Of a stretch of DNA of 14,919 nucleotides, positions 1 through 6,884 are shown piece by piece. The notes under the pieces were generated by a model, which saw nothing but the letters and a program-made list of their open reading frames with translations, made no database searches and was not told where the DNA came from. The DNA is taken from positions 1 through 14,919 of the forward strand of contig JAITKQ010000121.1 of the NCBI GenBank assembly GCA_031278295.1, given 5' to 3'. The position numbers were made by a program, and so were the translations under genes. The stretch's first letter is position 1. Each line of letters begins with the position of its first letter. Source of the DNA: Spirochaetaceae bacterium. Lineage in GTDB: Bacteria; Spirochaetota; Spirochaetia; Treponematales; Breznakiellaceae.

Positions 1-300
1 CGAAAAGGGTCAGCCCCCACCTCAGCCTCCCCGGTCAGGGGGCTGACCCTAAACGCGGTTTCCCCCGAAAGGGGGCTGACCCTAACCTCAGTCCCCCGCG
101 CGGGGGGGCTCTCCGCGGCCCCCCCGGCACCCCGATGGGGGGGGGGTGTTGGTGGGCTGGCCCCTTGCGGGGGTGGCTGGGGGCGGGGATAGCCCCCTTT
201 CGGGGGGGACTGCGGTTAGGGTCAGACCCCTTTCGGGGGAAACCGCGTTTAGGGTCAGCCCCCGGACCGGGAAGGCTGAGGTGGGGGCTGACCCTTTTCG
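1..300. repeat. Long inverted repeat, 100-bp arms with 100-bp spacer
   Basis: The reverse complement of 1-100 aligns without gaps to 201-300, and I count 5 mismatches in 100 positions. The spacer 101-200 is G-rich and contains a 10-G run at 137-146. Each arm carries smaller dyads built on GGGTCAGCCCCC and GGGGGCTGACCC, plus CCCCCGAAAGGGGG. As RNA or single-stranded DNA this would form a very stable cruciform or stem. The left arm touches the window edge, so the repeat may extend further. Long reading frames cross it on the minus strand (proline-rich), but they only reflect the lack of stop codons in G/C repeats, so I call it non-coding. Confidence 0.85.
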
Positions 301-359
301 GAGGAAGCTGCGACTGGGGTCAGCCCCCGGACCGGGAAGGCTGAGGTGGGGGCTGACCC
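252..359. repeat. Direct repeat of a 43-bp palindromic module
   Basis: The 43-bp stretch at 252-294 recurs at 317-359 with no difference that I can see. It starts GGGTCAGCCCCCGGACC and ends GGTGGGGGCTGACCC, so its ends are complementary and each copy can fold as a hairpin. The first copy is also the inner part of the right arm of the 100-bp inverted repeat. The 22 bases between the copies (295-316) are unrelated. No gene is supported here. Confidence 0.8.
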
Positions 360-690
360 CGTAGGCAGCGGGGCTGAGGGGAGGGGGCTGACCCCGTAGG
401 CAGGGGGCTGAGGGGAGGGGCGGCGTGGAGGGCGGCTGACCCCGTAGGCAGGGGGCTGAGGGGTGGGGGCTGACCCCGTAGGCAGCGGGCTGAGGGGAGG
501 GGCGGGTCCGGGGTTTGCGAGGCAAAACCCGGGGGACAAGCGCCGTAGGCAGCGGGGCGGCGAGGAGTGGGCTGCCCCCGTGGGCAGGGGGGCTGAGGGG
601 TGGGGGCTGACCCCGTAGGCAGCGGGCTGAGGGGAGGGGGCGGGTCCGGGGTTTGCGAGGCAAAACCCGGGGGACAAGCGCCGTAGGCGC
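353..690. repeat. G-rich direct-repeat array (GGCTGACCCCGTAGGCAG units)
   Basis: The core GGCTGACCCCGTAGGCAG appears five times between about 350 and 625, usually followed by a GGGGCTGAGGGG-type block. A larger segment at about 451-550 recurs at about 588-688 (spacing near 137 bp). This includes a 48-bp block at 503-550 and 641-688 containing the hairpin GGGTTTGCGAGGCAAAACCC. The array has almost no stop codons on either strand, so long proline-rich minus-strand frames cross it. They have no domain, no good ribosome binding site and only repeat-driven composition, so I do not call genes here. Confidence 0.8.
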
Positions 691-707
691 TTGTCCGGAC
701 TCTTTTT
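672..707 (+). terminator. Strong GC hairpin with T tract, possible terminator
   Basis: GGACAAGCGCC (672-682) and GGCGCTTGTCC (686-696) are perfectly complementary around a GTA loop, and TTTTT follows at 703-707. The T tract starts six bases after the stem, so the fit to an intrinsic terminator is imperfect. The stem continues the repeat array: its left arm also ends the repeat copy at about 550, where the right arm is missing. It may insulate hisHF from transcription entering through the repeats, or simply be the end of the repeat element. Confidence 0.35.
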
Positions 708-875
708 ATCCAAGGCGCGCGTGCTAAAAGACAGATTACCGGGTACTATTGCGTCCGTGAGGGCGGCCTCTAATTTCGCACACCTCGTAAATACCTTGCG
801 GCGGGGAGCCTCTGTGACGGCTAAATGTGTAAATGCTGATAGCATAACAGCCCCTTGATTGTGGTATGATGACTT

Positions 876-2375
876 ATGGCTTTGATTGGGGTTGTTGATT
901 ACGGGGCAGGGAATCTGGGGTCGGTGATGAACGCGCTTTCGCGGCTGGGGGCGGAGGCGCGTTTTGTGCGCGGGCCTGAGGAACTGTTCGCCGGCGGGCC
1001 TTTTGAAAAAATTATTTTTCCGGGGGACGGGCATTTTGCTTCGGCGATGGCGGCGCTGGACAAGTCGGGTTATGCGGAGGCCGTGCGGGGCTGGATTTTG
1101 GCGGATAAGCCTTTTTTGGGTATCTGCATAGGCTTGCAGCTTTTGTTCGATTCATCGGAAGAAGCGCCCGGCGTACCGGGGCTTGGGCTTATTCACGGGT
1201 CTGTAAAGAAATTCCCGTGCCGCAAGATTCCGCAGATAGGCTGGAACCGCGTGTTTTTGCCGCAAAAACACGCCGGGACGGGGCTTTTTGCCGACACGCT
1301 TGACGAATCGTTTTTTTACTTTATCCATTCTTTTTACGCGGCCCCTGACGGCGGGGATCTTATCGCGGCGGAGGCTGAGTATTCCTTGCGGTACTGCTGC
1401 GCGGTAGAACGCGGGGCCCTGTCCGCCGTACAGTTTCACCCCGAAAAGTCAGGCGGGGCGGGGCTGGCCTTGCTTGAAAACTGGGCGGGCGGCAAAATCC
1501 ATGCGAAGGAGCGGGGTTTTAGGGGCTGCAAGCCCCTAGGAGAGGGGGTAGCGGAAGACCCGCGTAGCGGGGCTGTAGCGAGGGGGAGACTTCCCCCCTC
1601 CCTCATGGGTCATCTTGCCAAGCGTATCATCCCCTGCCTGGACGTGGATGAGGGGCGGGTGGTGAAGGGCGTAAAGTTTGCCGGCATTGTGGACGCGGGC
1701 GACCCTGTGGAACTGGCGCGGCGTTACAATGAGTCGGGCGCGGACGAGCTTGTGTTTCTGGACATTGGGGCATCGTACAAGAGCCGGGCGACCTTGCTGG
1801 ATGTGGTGCGGCGTGTGGCGCGGGAGGTGTTTATCCCGCTTTGTGTGGGGGGCGGCGTGCGCTCGCTGGAGGATATGCGGCTTGCGATGGGGGCCGGTGC
1901 TGACAAGGTGTCGGTGTGTACGGCGGCGCTGGCGCGTCCTGGGTTGCTGAGGGAGATGGCGGACGCTTACGGCAGGCAGTGCGTCGTGCTGTCGCTGGAC
2001 GCGAAGCGCGTGGGGGGGTACGCGGACGGGCGGCCTCGGTGGAACGCCTTCTCTCACGGCGGGAGGCGGGATACCGGCCTTGACGCGCTTGAATGGGCGG
2101 CTGGCGCTGTGGAGCTGGGCGCGGGGGAAATCCTGTTGAACTCGATAGACGCTGACGGGACGGCGGCGGGTTACGACCTTGAGCTTTGCGCCGCGGCGCT
2201 TGAGACGGTTCCCGTGCCGGTGATAGCGTCCGGCGGGGCGGGGTCTCTGGAACAAATCGCCCGCGCCGCCTCTATCGCGGATGCCGCGCTGGTCGCCTCG
2301 TTGCTTCACTTTGGCAAGGCTGCGATACCGGAGATAAAAGACTACCTGCGCGGGGCGGGCGTGGAGGTGAGGTAG
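876..2375 (+). CDS. hisHF: Fused imidazole glycerol phosphate synthase HisH-HisF
   Basis: This 499-residue protein joins the two subunits of the enzyme that converts PRFAR plus glutamine-derived ammonia to imidazole glycerol phosphate and AICAR in histidine synthesis. The HisH glutaminase domain covers about residues 1-205: start MALIGVVDYGAGNLGS, oxyanion region FPGDG, nucleophile Cys84 in GICIGLQ, and catalytic His188/Glu190 in QFHPEKS. The HisF barrel covers about 244-499: RIIPCLDVDEGRVVKG with Asp256, CVGGGVRS, SLDAKRVGG with Asp375, SIDADGT and IASGGAG. Residues 206-243 form a basic/proline linker encoded by three hairpins, with no frameshift or stop. Met244 (ATG 1605) would be the usual HisF start, but it has no clear Shine-Dalgarno sequence. 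Cys348 replaces the Asn found in the SINTA motif of Thermotoga HisF. No Shine-Dalgarno precedes ATG 876; TATGAT at 865-870 might be a -10, but I see no -35. HisH-HisF fusion is usual in eukaryotes (yeast HIS7) and uncommon in bacteria. The domain calls are firm; whether one chain or two is made in the cell is not. Confidence 0.93.
   Translation: MALIGVVDYGAGNLGSVMNALSRLGAEARFVRGPEELFAGGPFEKIIFPGDGHFASAMAALDKSGYAEAVRGWILADKPFLGICIGLQLLFDSSEEAPGVPGLGLIHGSVKKFPCRKIPQIGWNRVFLPQKHAGTGLFADTLDESFFYFIHSFYAAPDGGDLIAAEAEYSLRYCCAVERGALSAVQFHPEKSGGAGLALLENWAGGKIHAKERGFRGCKPLGEGVAEDPRSGAVARGRLPPSLMGHLAKRIIPCLDVDEGRVVKGVKFAGIVDAGDPVELARRYNESGADELVFLDIGASYKSRATLLDVVRRVAREVFIPLCVGGGVRSLEDMRLAMGAGADKVSVCTAALARPGLLREMADAYGRQCVVLSLDAKRVGGYADGRPRWNAFSHGGRRDTGLDALEWAAGAVELGAGEILLNSIDADGTAAGYDLELCAAALETVPVPVIASGGAGSLEQIARAASIADAALVASLLHFGKAAIPEIKDYLRGAGVEVR
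1511..1604 (+). repeat. In-frame hairpin-rich insert linking hisH and hisF
   Basis: This stretch holds three perfect small dyads: AGGGGCT-GCA-AGCCCCT (1521-1537), CCCGC-GTA-GCGGG (1559-1571) and GGGGGA-GACT-TCCCCC (1582-1597). It lies exactly between the conserved end of HisH and the conserved start of HisF, where two separate genes would normally have a stop codon and a ribosome binding site. It is read through in the hisH frame. Its makeup resembles a mobile palindromic element rather than an evolved linker. I see no second full copy in this window, so its status as a dispersed repeat is inference. Confidence 0.6.
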
Positions 2376-2388
2376 GGGGGGGGGGGGG
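2375..2388. repeat. 14-G homopolymer between convergent stop codons
   Basis: A run of 14 G begins with the last base of the hisHF stop TAG and ends one base before the stop TGA (minus strand, 2391-2389) of the convergent ABC gene. Such tracts slip readily during replication, but both stop codons come before the tract in their own reading direction, so a length change would not alter either protein. No terminator hairpin is visible between the two genes. Confidence 0.9.
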
Positions 2389-4080
2389 TCAACCGCACAC
2401 GCGGCCCTCCTTTATCTCGATAACCTTATCGGCGGACAGGATGGTCGAGCGGCGGTGCGCGATGAGAATTATGGTGCGCCCTGTGAGCTGTTCGCGCAGG
2501 GCTTTACGGATGTAAAGCTCGCTTTCAGCGTCGAGGCTGGATACCGCCTCGTCCAGCAGCAGGACGGGCGCGTTTTTCAGAATGGCGCGGGCTATCGCTA
2601 TGCGCTGGCGTTGCCCGCCCGATAAACGAAAGCCGCGCTCGCCGGTAACTGTGTCGTAACCGTCGGGCAGGCTTTTGATGAACCCGTGGGCGTAAGCTTT
2701 CTTTGCCGCTTCGGTAAGCTGCTCGTCGCTTGCGTTCCGGTTTCCAAGCCTGATGTTGTCGCGTATTGAAATGTTAAATAAATATACGTCTTGCAGCACG
2801 GCGCAGACCGTATCATGCAGTTTTTCGAGCGGCATACCGCGTATGTCTATGCCGTCAACCGTTATTTCGCCGGAGCAGGCGTCCCAATAACGCAGAAGTA
2901 AATTTATGCAGGTTGATTTGCCGGCGCCGGAATGTCCGGTAAGCGCCGTGATTTTTCCGGCTTCAGCCGTCCAGCTCATGTTTTCCAGTACATAATCACG
3001 ACTCCGGTTGTACCGGAAAAATACATTTTTAAACTGTATGTTTCCCTCGATGTGCTCCGGAATTACCGAAGGCGTATCGTTGACCGCGGGCTTTACGTCG
3101 AATACGGTCTGGATGCGGTCGGCGGCGGCAAACACCAGCCCTAAATTACGCGCCGCCCCGCACGCTTCCCCTATAGGGGAAAAAAGCAGCGCGGAAAGCA
3201 GCACAATCACCGGGTAAAAAACAAAATCTATTTCCCGTATCGAAACAAAGTACGCGGCAAGCGCCATCACAATCACGGTAAAGACTCCGGTAAAAATATT
3301 CATCAGCATCGCTTCCGTCCCCTGCCGCCTGTTGTACTCTACCTGCGCGTCGTAAAGAGAGCGCATCGCCTTCCTGTTCCGCTCCTTGTACGCTTCCAGA
3401 AAATTCAGCGTGAGCAAGTCGCGCAGGCCGTGAATCCCTTCGATAGTTACAGCGTTGGCCTGGCTGAGTTTTTCCCGCGCCGTGCGCCCCTGCGTATCCG
3501 CCTTTTTCTGAAAGATGAACGGGGTCGCCGCCGTAAGAACGGCGAACGGCAGCATCACGAGCGCCATCAACGGGTGTATATAGCACAGCGCGGCAAGAAT
3601 CATAATCGATATAAAAACCGATGAAATTGCCGCGCCGAAGGTATGGGCAAGAAACCATTCGAGAATCTCAACGTCCGCCATCAGCGCCGCGCCTATCTGT
3701 CCGGAATGTTTTTCCAGAATATATGCCGGCGCGATAGTTTCTATTTTGTCGTAAAGGCTTATCCTGAAATCTTTTAAAACTTTGTACGCGACATCATGCC
3801 CCGCCCACATTTCGCCGTAATACATCAAGGCCTTTACCGCTATCGTTATACATAAGGCAAAAAAAAGAGTCGCAAAACGCGGGCGCAAAACGCCTTCCAT
3901 AGCGAGCGAAACCATGTACGCCGCTATGCCCGCCGCGACTATCGTTGCGGCGTGTTTTAGAAACGTAACGAGTATTGTTATTAGCATCTCGGTATGGTAC
4001 GGCTTCATTGACGCCACAAGGCGTATAGTGTTTTTTATCCGCGTCGACCGCGGCGTGTTTGTATTGGTATGTGATTTCAT
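2389..4080 (-). CDS. ABC exporter-fold half-transporter, ATPase plus permease (second of pair)
   Basis: This 563-residue type I ABC half-transporter has about six membrane segments in residues 30-320, followed by an ATPase domain: Walker A GHSGAGKST (382-390), Q-loop LQD, signature LSGGQRQR (486-493), Walker B LLLDEAVSSLD with catalytic Glu511, and switch AHRRST (His542). The site residues look complete. Its ATG overlaps the stop of the preceding half-transporter in ATGA (4077-4080), which implies translational coupling and a heterodimer. The protein ends at VIEIKEGRVCG, lacking the roughly 20 residues (GTHEEL-type tail) common in the family. The stop lies one base from the 14-G tract, so the tail may have been lost at that junction. 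Some relatives of this fold (YbtPQ, IrtAB) import metal-siderophore complexes. Direction and substrate here are unknown. Confidence 0.92.
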   Translation of the reverse strand: MKSHTNTNTPRSTRIKNTIRLVASMKPYHTEMLITILVTFLKHAATIVAAGIAAYMVSLAMEGVLRPRFATLFFALCITIAVKALMYYGEMWAGHDVAYKVLKDFRISLYDKIETIAPAYILEKHSGQIGAALMADVEILEWFLAHTFGAAISSVFISIMILAALCYIHPLMALVMLPFAVLTAATPFIFQKKADTQGRTAREKLSQANAVTIEGIHGLRDLLTLNFLEAYKERNRKAMRSLYDAQVEYNRRQGTEAMLMNIFTGVFTVIVMALAAYFVSIREIDFVFYPVIVLLSALLFSPIGEACGAARNLGLVFAAADRIQTVFDVKPAVNDTPSVIPEHIEGNIQFKNVFFRYNRSRDYVLENMSWTAEAGKITALTGHSGAGKSTCINLLLRYWDACSGEITVDGIDIRGMPLEKLHDTVCAVLQDVYLFNISIRDNIRLGNRNASDEQLTEAAKKAYAHGFIKSLPDGYDTVTGERGFRLSGGQRQRIAIARAILKNAPVLLLDEAVSSLDAESELYIRKALREQLTGRTIILIAHRRSTILSADKVIEIKEGRVCG

Positions 4081-5828
4081 ACCGCTTCCTCCGTTTGCGC
4101 TTTCATCAGCGCGGCGTAAACGCCGTTCTTTGCCAAGAGTTCGTCATGCGCTCCACGCTCGGCGATCGAGCCTTTTTCCAGCACGAATATTGTATCCGCG
4201 TGCTGTATCGTCGAAAGCCGGTGGGCGATGATGAGGGTCGTGCGGTTTTTTGTAAGGGCTTTAAGCGCGTCCTGTATCAGCGTTTCGTTCCGCGTATCAA
4301 CGCTTGATGTCGCTTCGTCCAAAAGCAGGATGGGCGCGTCTTTCAGTACGGCGCGGGCGATTGAAATGCGCTGGCGTTCCCCGCCCGAAAGCGCGGCGCC
4401 GCGCTCGCTGAGTATAGTGTCGTAGCCGTTTGGCAGGGCGGCGATAAACTCGTGGGCGTTTGCCGCTTTCGCCGCGTTAATCACTTCTTCCTCCGTTGCA
4501 CCGGGCCGCGCCATGCGTATGTTGTCGAACACTGTAGTGCCGAACAGGTATGTTTCCTGAAAAACAACCGCTATCTTGCTCTGTAAATACGAGAGCGAAT
4601 AATCGCGTATGTTCACCCCGTTAATTAAAACCGCGCCGCTATCCGTATCGTAGAAACGCAGCAACAGGTTTACCAGCGTGGATTTGCCCGAACCGGAGCG
4701 TCCCGTAACGGCTATTGTTTTCCCTGCGGGAATGTCGAAGGAAACATTGTGAAGCGCGTCTCCGGTTTCTTTGCGGTACGCGAACGATACGTTTTGCAGC
4801 GATATGTCAGGCGCGTCTCCGTCCAGCGATTCGGCATCGGGAACATCTTTTTCTTTTATATTTATTTCCATGTCGATGATTTCAAAAATTCCTGTGGCAA
4901 CCGAAAGCCCCAAAAAACTCGTATGCCAGTACATATTGAGGTCGGCCATCGGGCGGGCGCACTCTATCGACAGAAACAGGAACACTGAAACGGCCGCTAC
5001 GGGTATTATGCCGAGTTCGGTACGGTACGCGGCGAGCGCCGCCGTAACCAGCGAAGCCACCGACATGAGTATGTTCATCAACCCTGAATCGATGAGCGAA
5101 AACGTAGTGTTCCGTATCTGCTTTTGGTAAAAGTCCAGCGCGTCGGCGGCAAGTTCAGCGCCTTTTATTTTTCCCGCGTTGAACGCTTTGAGCGTGGTCA
5201 TTCCTTGCAGCGCGTCTACATACTGGGCGTTTAGGCGGGCGTAACTTGTCCAGTAATGGACTATGCTTTTTGCGACGAGCGGCACCGTGAAGTACGGAAC
5301 GGTTACGCACAACAGCATAGCGCTTATCACGACAGCGCCTGTAAGCCAATCGAGATTGCATAAATATATGCCGATCGCTAGTCCGGTAAGGGCTACGCTG
5401 ACAATGTGCGGGATGTAGTTTACCAGAAACGGCTCAAGCGATTCGATGCCGTCCAGCACGAGCGACTGTAACTGCCCGCTGCGTTTGTTGTACACGAATG
5501 ATGGTCCTAGCCTGAGTATCTTATCGAACACCAAGAGCCGTATCTTTGTTTTTACCCGTGCCGCCATGATTTTTGTCCATACCTCAAGCGCCCGCGTCAA
5601 CGCGCCCCGCGCCAGCACCGCCGCGAGCGCCGTCACGACAAGCGGCGTTATCGCGCTGACCCTCGCGCCGTTAAAAACGAGCGAGACTGCCCGCGCCATA
5701 ACGACGGCCTGAAACACATAGCTGGCGTTCACGCCCAGGCTGATGGCCGCCTTTACCGCGGCTTCCGCTTTGATAGCGCCCACGTAACGCAACAGCCGTC
5801 CGTACGCGCCTAAATAGTTTTGTTTCAT
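4077..5828 (-). CDS. ABC exporter-fold half-transporter, ATPase plus permease (first of pair)
   Basis: This 583-residue inner-membrane ABC half-transporter has its membrane domain at about residues 15-315 and its ATPase domain at 340-575. Visible motifs are Walker A GRSGSGKST (376-384), Q-loop VFQET, signature LSGGERQR (480-487), Walker B LLLDEATSSVD with Glu505, and switch AHRLST (His536). It keeps the normal C-terminal GAHDELL tail that its partner lacks. The start ATG at 5828 has only a weak ribosome binding site (GGTTGCAACT). It lies 27 bases after the 73-codon gene, so it probably relies on operon readthrough. Pairing with the next gene by a 4-base overlap indicates a heterodimer. It could move a peptide, lipid, drug or metal chelate; the operon context favours a ligand related to that of the Opp-type importer. 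Confidence 0.93.
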   Translation of the reverse strand: MKQNYLGAYGRLLRYVGAIKAEAAVKAAISLGVNASYVFQAVVMARAVSLVFNGARVSAITPLVVTALAAVLARGALTRALEVWTKIMAARVKTKIRLLVFDKILRLGPSFVYNKRSGQLQSLVLDGIESLEPFLVNYIPHIVSVALTGLAIGIYLCNLDWLTGAVVISAMLLCVTVPYFTVPLVAKSIVHYWTSYARLNAQYVDALQGMTTLKAFNAGKIKGAELAADALDFYQKQIRNTTFSLIDSGLMNILMSVASLVTAALAAYRTELGIIPVAAVSVFLFLSIECARPMADLNMYWHTSFLGLSVATGIFEIIDMEINIKEKDVPDAESLDGDAPDISLQNVSFAYRKETGDALHNVSFDIPAGKTIAVTGRSGSGKSTLVNLLLRFYDTDSGAVLINGVNIRDYSLSYLQSKIAVVFQETYLFGTTVFDNIRMARPGATEEEVINAAKAANAHEFIAALPNGYDTILSERGAALSGGERQRISIARAVLKDAPILLLDEATSSVDTRNETLIQDALKALTKNRTTLIIAHRLSTIQHADTIFVLEKGSIAERGAHDELLAKNGVYAALMKAQTEEAV

Positions 5829-5855
5829 AGTTGCAACCAGCCGGTATCCATAATA

Positions 5856-6077
5856 TTACTTATATATCAACTGTTCAGCGGTGTGCGGGTATGCCCCAAA
5901 ATACGATTCAACTCTTAATAGCAAGTAATAGTTATGGTATTTTGTTTTCGATGATGGGAATTGTGTTGTTTGGTATATCAAGGAAGCGCCAGTGATCCTT
6001 AATTCACCAGGTTCTTGCCCAAGTTTACCCGCAATAATTTCCTTTAGCAGATCGCTTACGAATTCCGATTGTTTCAT
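5856..6077 (-). CDS. Small conserved-looking protein of unknown function, 73 aa
   Basis: The start is well supported: AGGAGG lies seven bases before ATG 6077 (minus-strand ATAGGAGGAATTTATG). The protein is soluble-looking, with no membrane segment and no cysteine. An N-terminal acidic/amphipathic helix-like stretch (residues 1-25) is followed by a part rich in tyrosine and beta-forming residues (KYHNYYLLLRVESYF). I do not recognise a family. The gene sits 21 bases after the methyltransferase and 27 before the ABC pair. Like the methyltransferase it is clearly more AT-rich than the transporter genes, so the two may have arrived together. It could be an accessory or carrier-type factor for the methyltransferase or ABC pair, but nothing in the sequence proves that. 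Confidence 0.7.
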   Translation of the reverse strand: MKQSEFVSDLLKEIIAGKLGQEPGELRITGASLIYQTTQFPSSKTKYHNYYLLLRVESYFGAYPHTAEQLIYK

Positions 6078-6098
6078 AAATTCCTCCTATGAATTTAA

Positions 6099-6884
6099 TT
6101 ATAAAGAGTTTCTATATTTCTCAGCAACAAGTATAAATAACGGCGTTGTTGAATTCAATAAAATTGAGGCCTCTGTATACAGCTCGTTACTGATATTTGT
6201 TTCAACGTATACATTCATGCCTAGGGATTCAAACACTTTAATATCCCATTCAGGGCGTGATTTATTACTTAAAAACATTTCATTAATATACTCATCACTG
6301 ATGGTATTCGTCTTATGTGATACTCCGTAAATTTCGTAATATCTTTCCTCGTTTTCCTTCTTTTGCCTTGCTATTTGTTCATCAAAACAATAATTGCCGT
6401 AATTTGCGTCAAAGATTATTATTTTGCCGTGTGGACGTAAGATTTTATTCCACGCTGTATATGCCGCAAGCGGATTATACAATGTCCATGTAAGATTTCT
6501 GCTGATAATCAAATCAAAATTATTGTTTTGAAAATCAGGTTTATGCGCATCCATTTTTATATATTTTACTTTTACACCGGCAATTTTTGCATTGGCCGCG
6601 GCTTCTTGGAGCATTTGCGATGAACAGTCTATTGCGGTAACATTATGTCCGGCCTTACTTAGAATTATGGAAAAGAATCCAGGACCTGTGCCTATGTCCA
6701 ATACGTCAAGCCGCATCTTTAAAGGGATAAATTGTATAATTTTATTCAGCCATTTATCGATGTATTTAGTGTTTAGTTCATTTCGTATTTTCTGACTATA
6801 TTTTGGCGCTGCAATGTTCCAATAATCATTAATTATTTCCTGTATATCATCTTTTATTTTCAGGTCCCCGTTATCCTTATTCAT
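6099..6884 (-). CDS. Class I SAM-dependent methyltransferase
   Basis: This 261-residue protein has a Rossmann methyltransferase core: motif I VLDIGTGPGF (61-70), acidic Asp86 in TAIDCS closing strand 2, MDAH at 111-114, and motif IV NNFDLIISRN (121-130) followed by LTWTLYNP. After it come AYTAWNKILRPHGK and FDANYG, typical of small-molecule methyltransferases of the Methyltransf_11 type. I chose ATG 6884, which overlaps the end of the fused ATPase gene by 8 bases. A longer frame to 6935 would extend 17 residues into that gene and lacks a family-like N terminus. From memory, relatives of this type occur beside peptide/nickel-type ABC transporters, so it may modify the transported ligand or its precursor. 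The gene is markedly AT-rich against its neighbours. Confidence 0.88.
   Translation of the reverse strand: MNKDNGDLKIKDDIQEIINDYWNIAAPKYSQKIRNELNTKYIDKWLNKIIQFIPLKMRLDVLDIGTGPGFFSIILSKAGHNVTAIDCSSQMLQEAAANAKIAGVKVKYIKMDAHKPDFQNNNFDLIISRNLTWTLYNPLAAYTAWNKILRPHGKIIIFDANYGNYCFDEQIARQKKENEERYYEIYGVSHKTNTISDEYINEMFLSNKSRPEWDIKVFESLGMNVYVETNISNELYTEASILLNSTTPLFILVAEKYRNSL

Noticed and set aside
88..663. Proline-rich minus-strand protein of 191 residues
   Set aside because: It is entirely translated G/C repeat, with no domain, and only stays open because repeats lack stop codons.
698..875. tRNA or other structured RNA gene
   Set aside because: No cloverleaf, no conserved T-loop sequence and no CCA end found on either strand.
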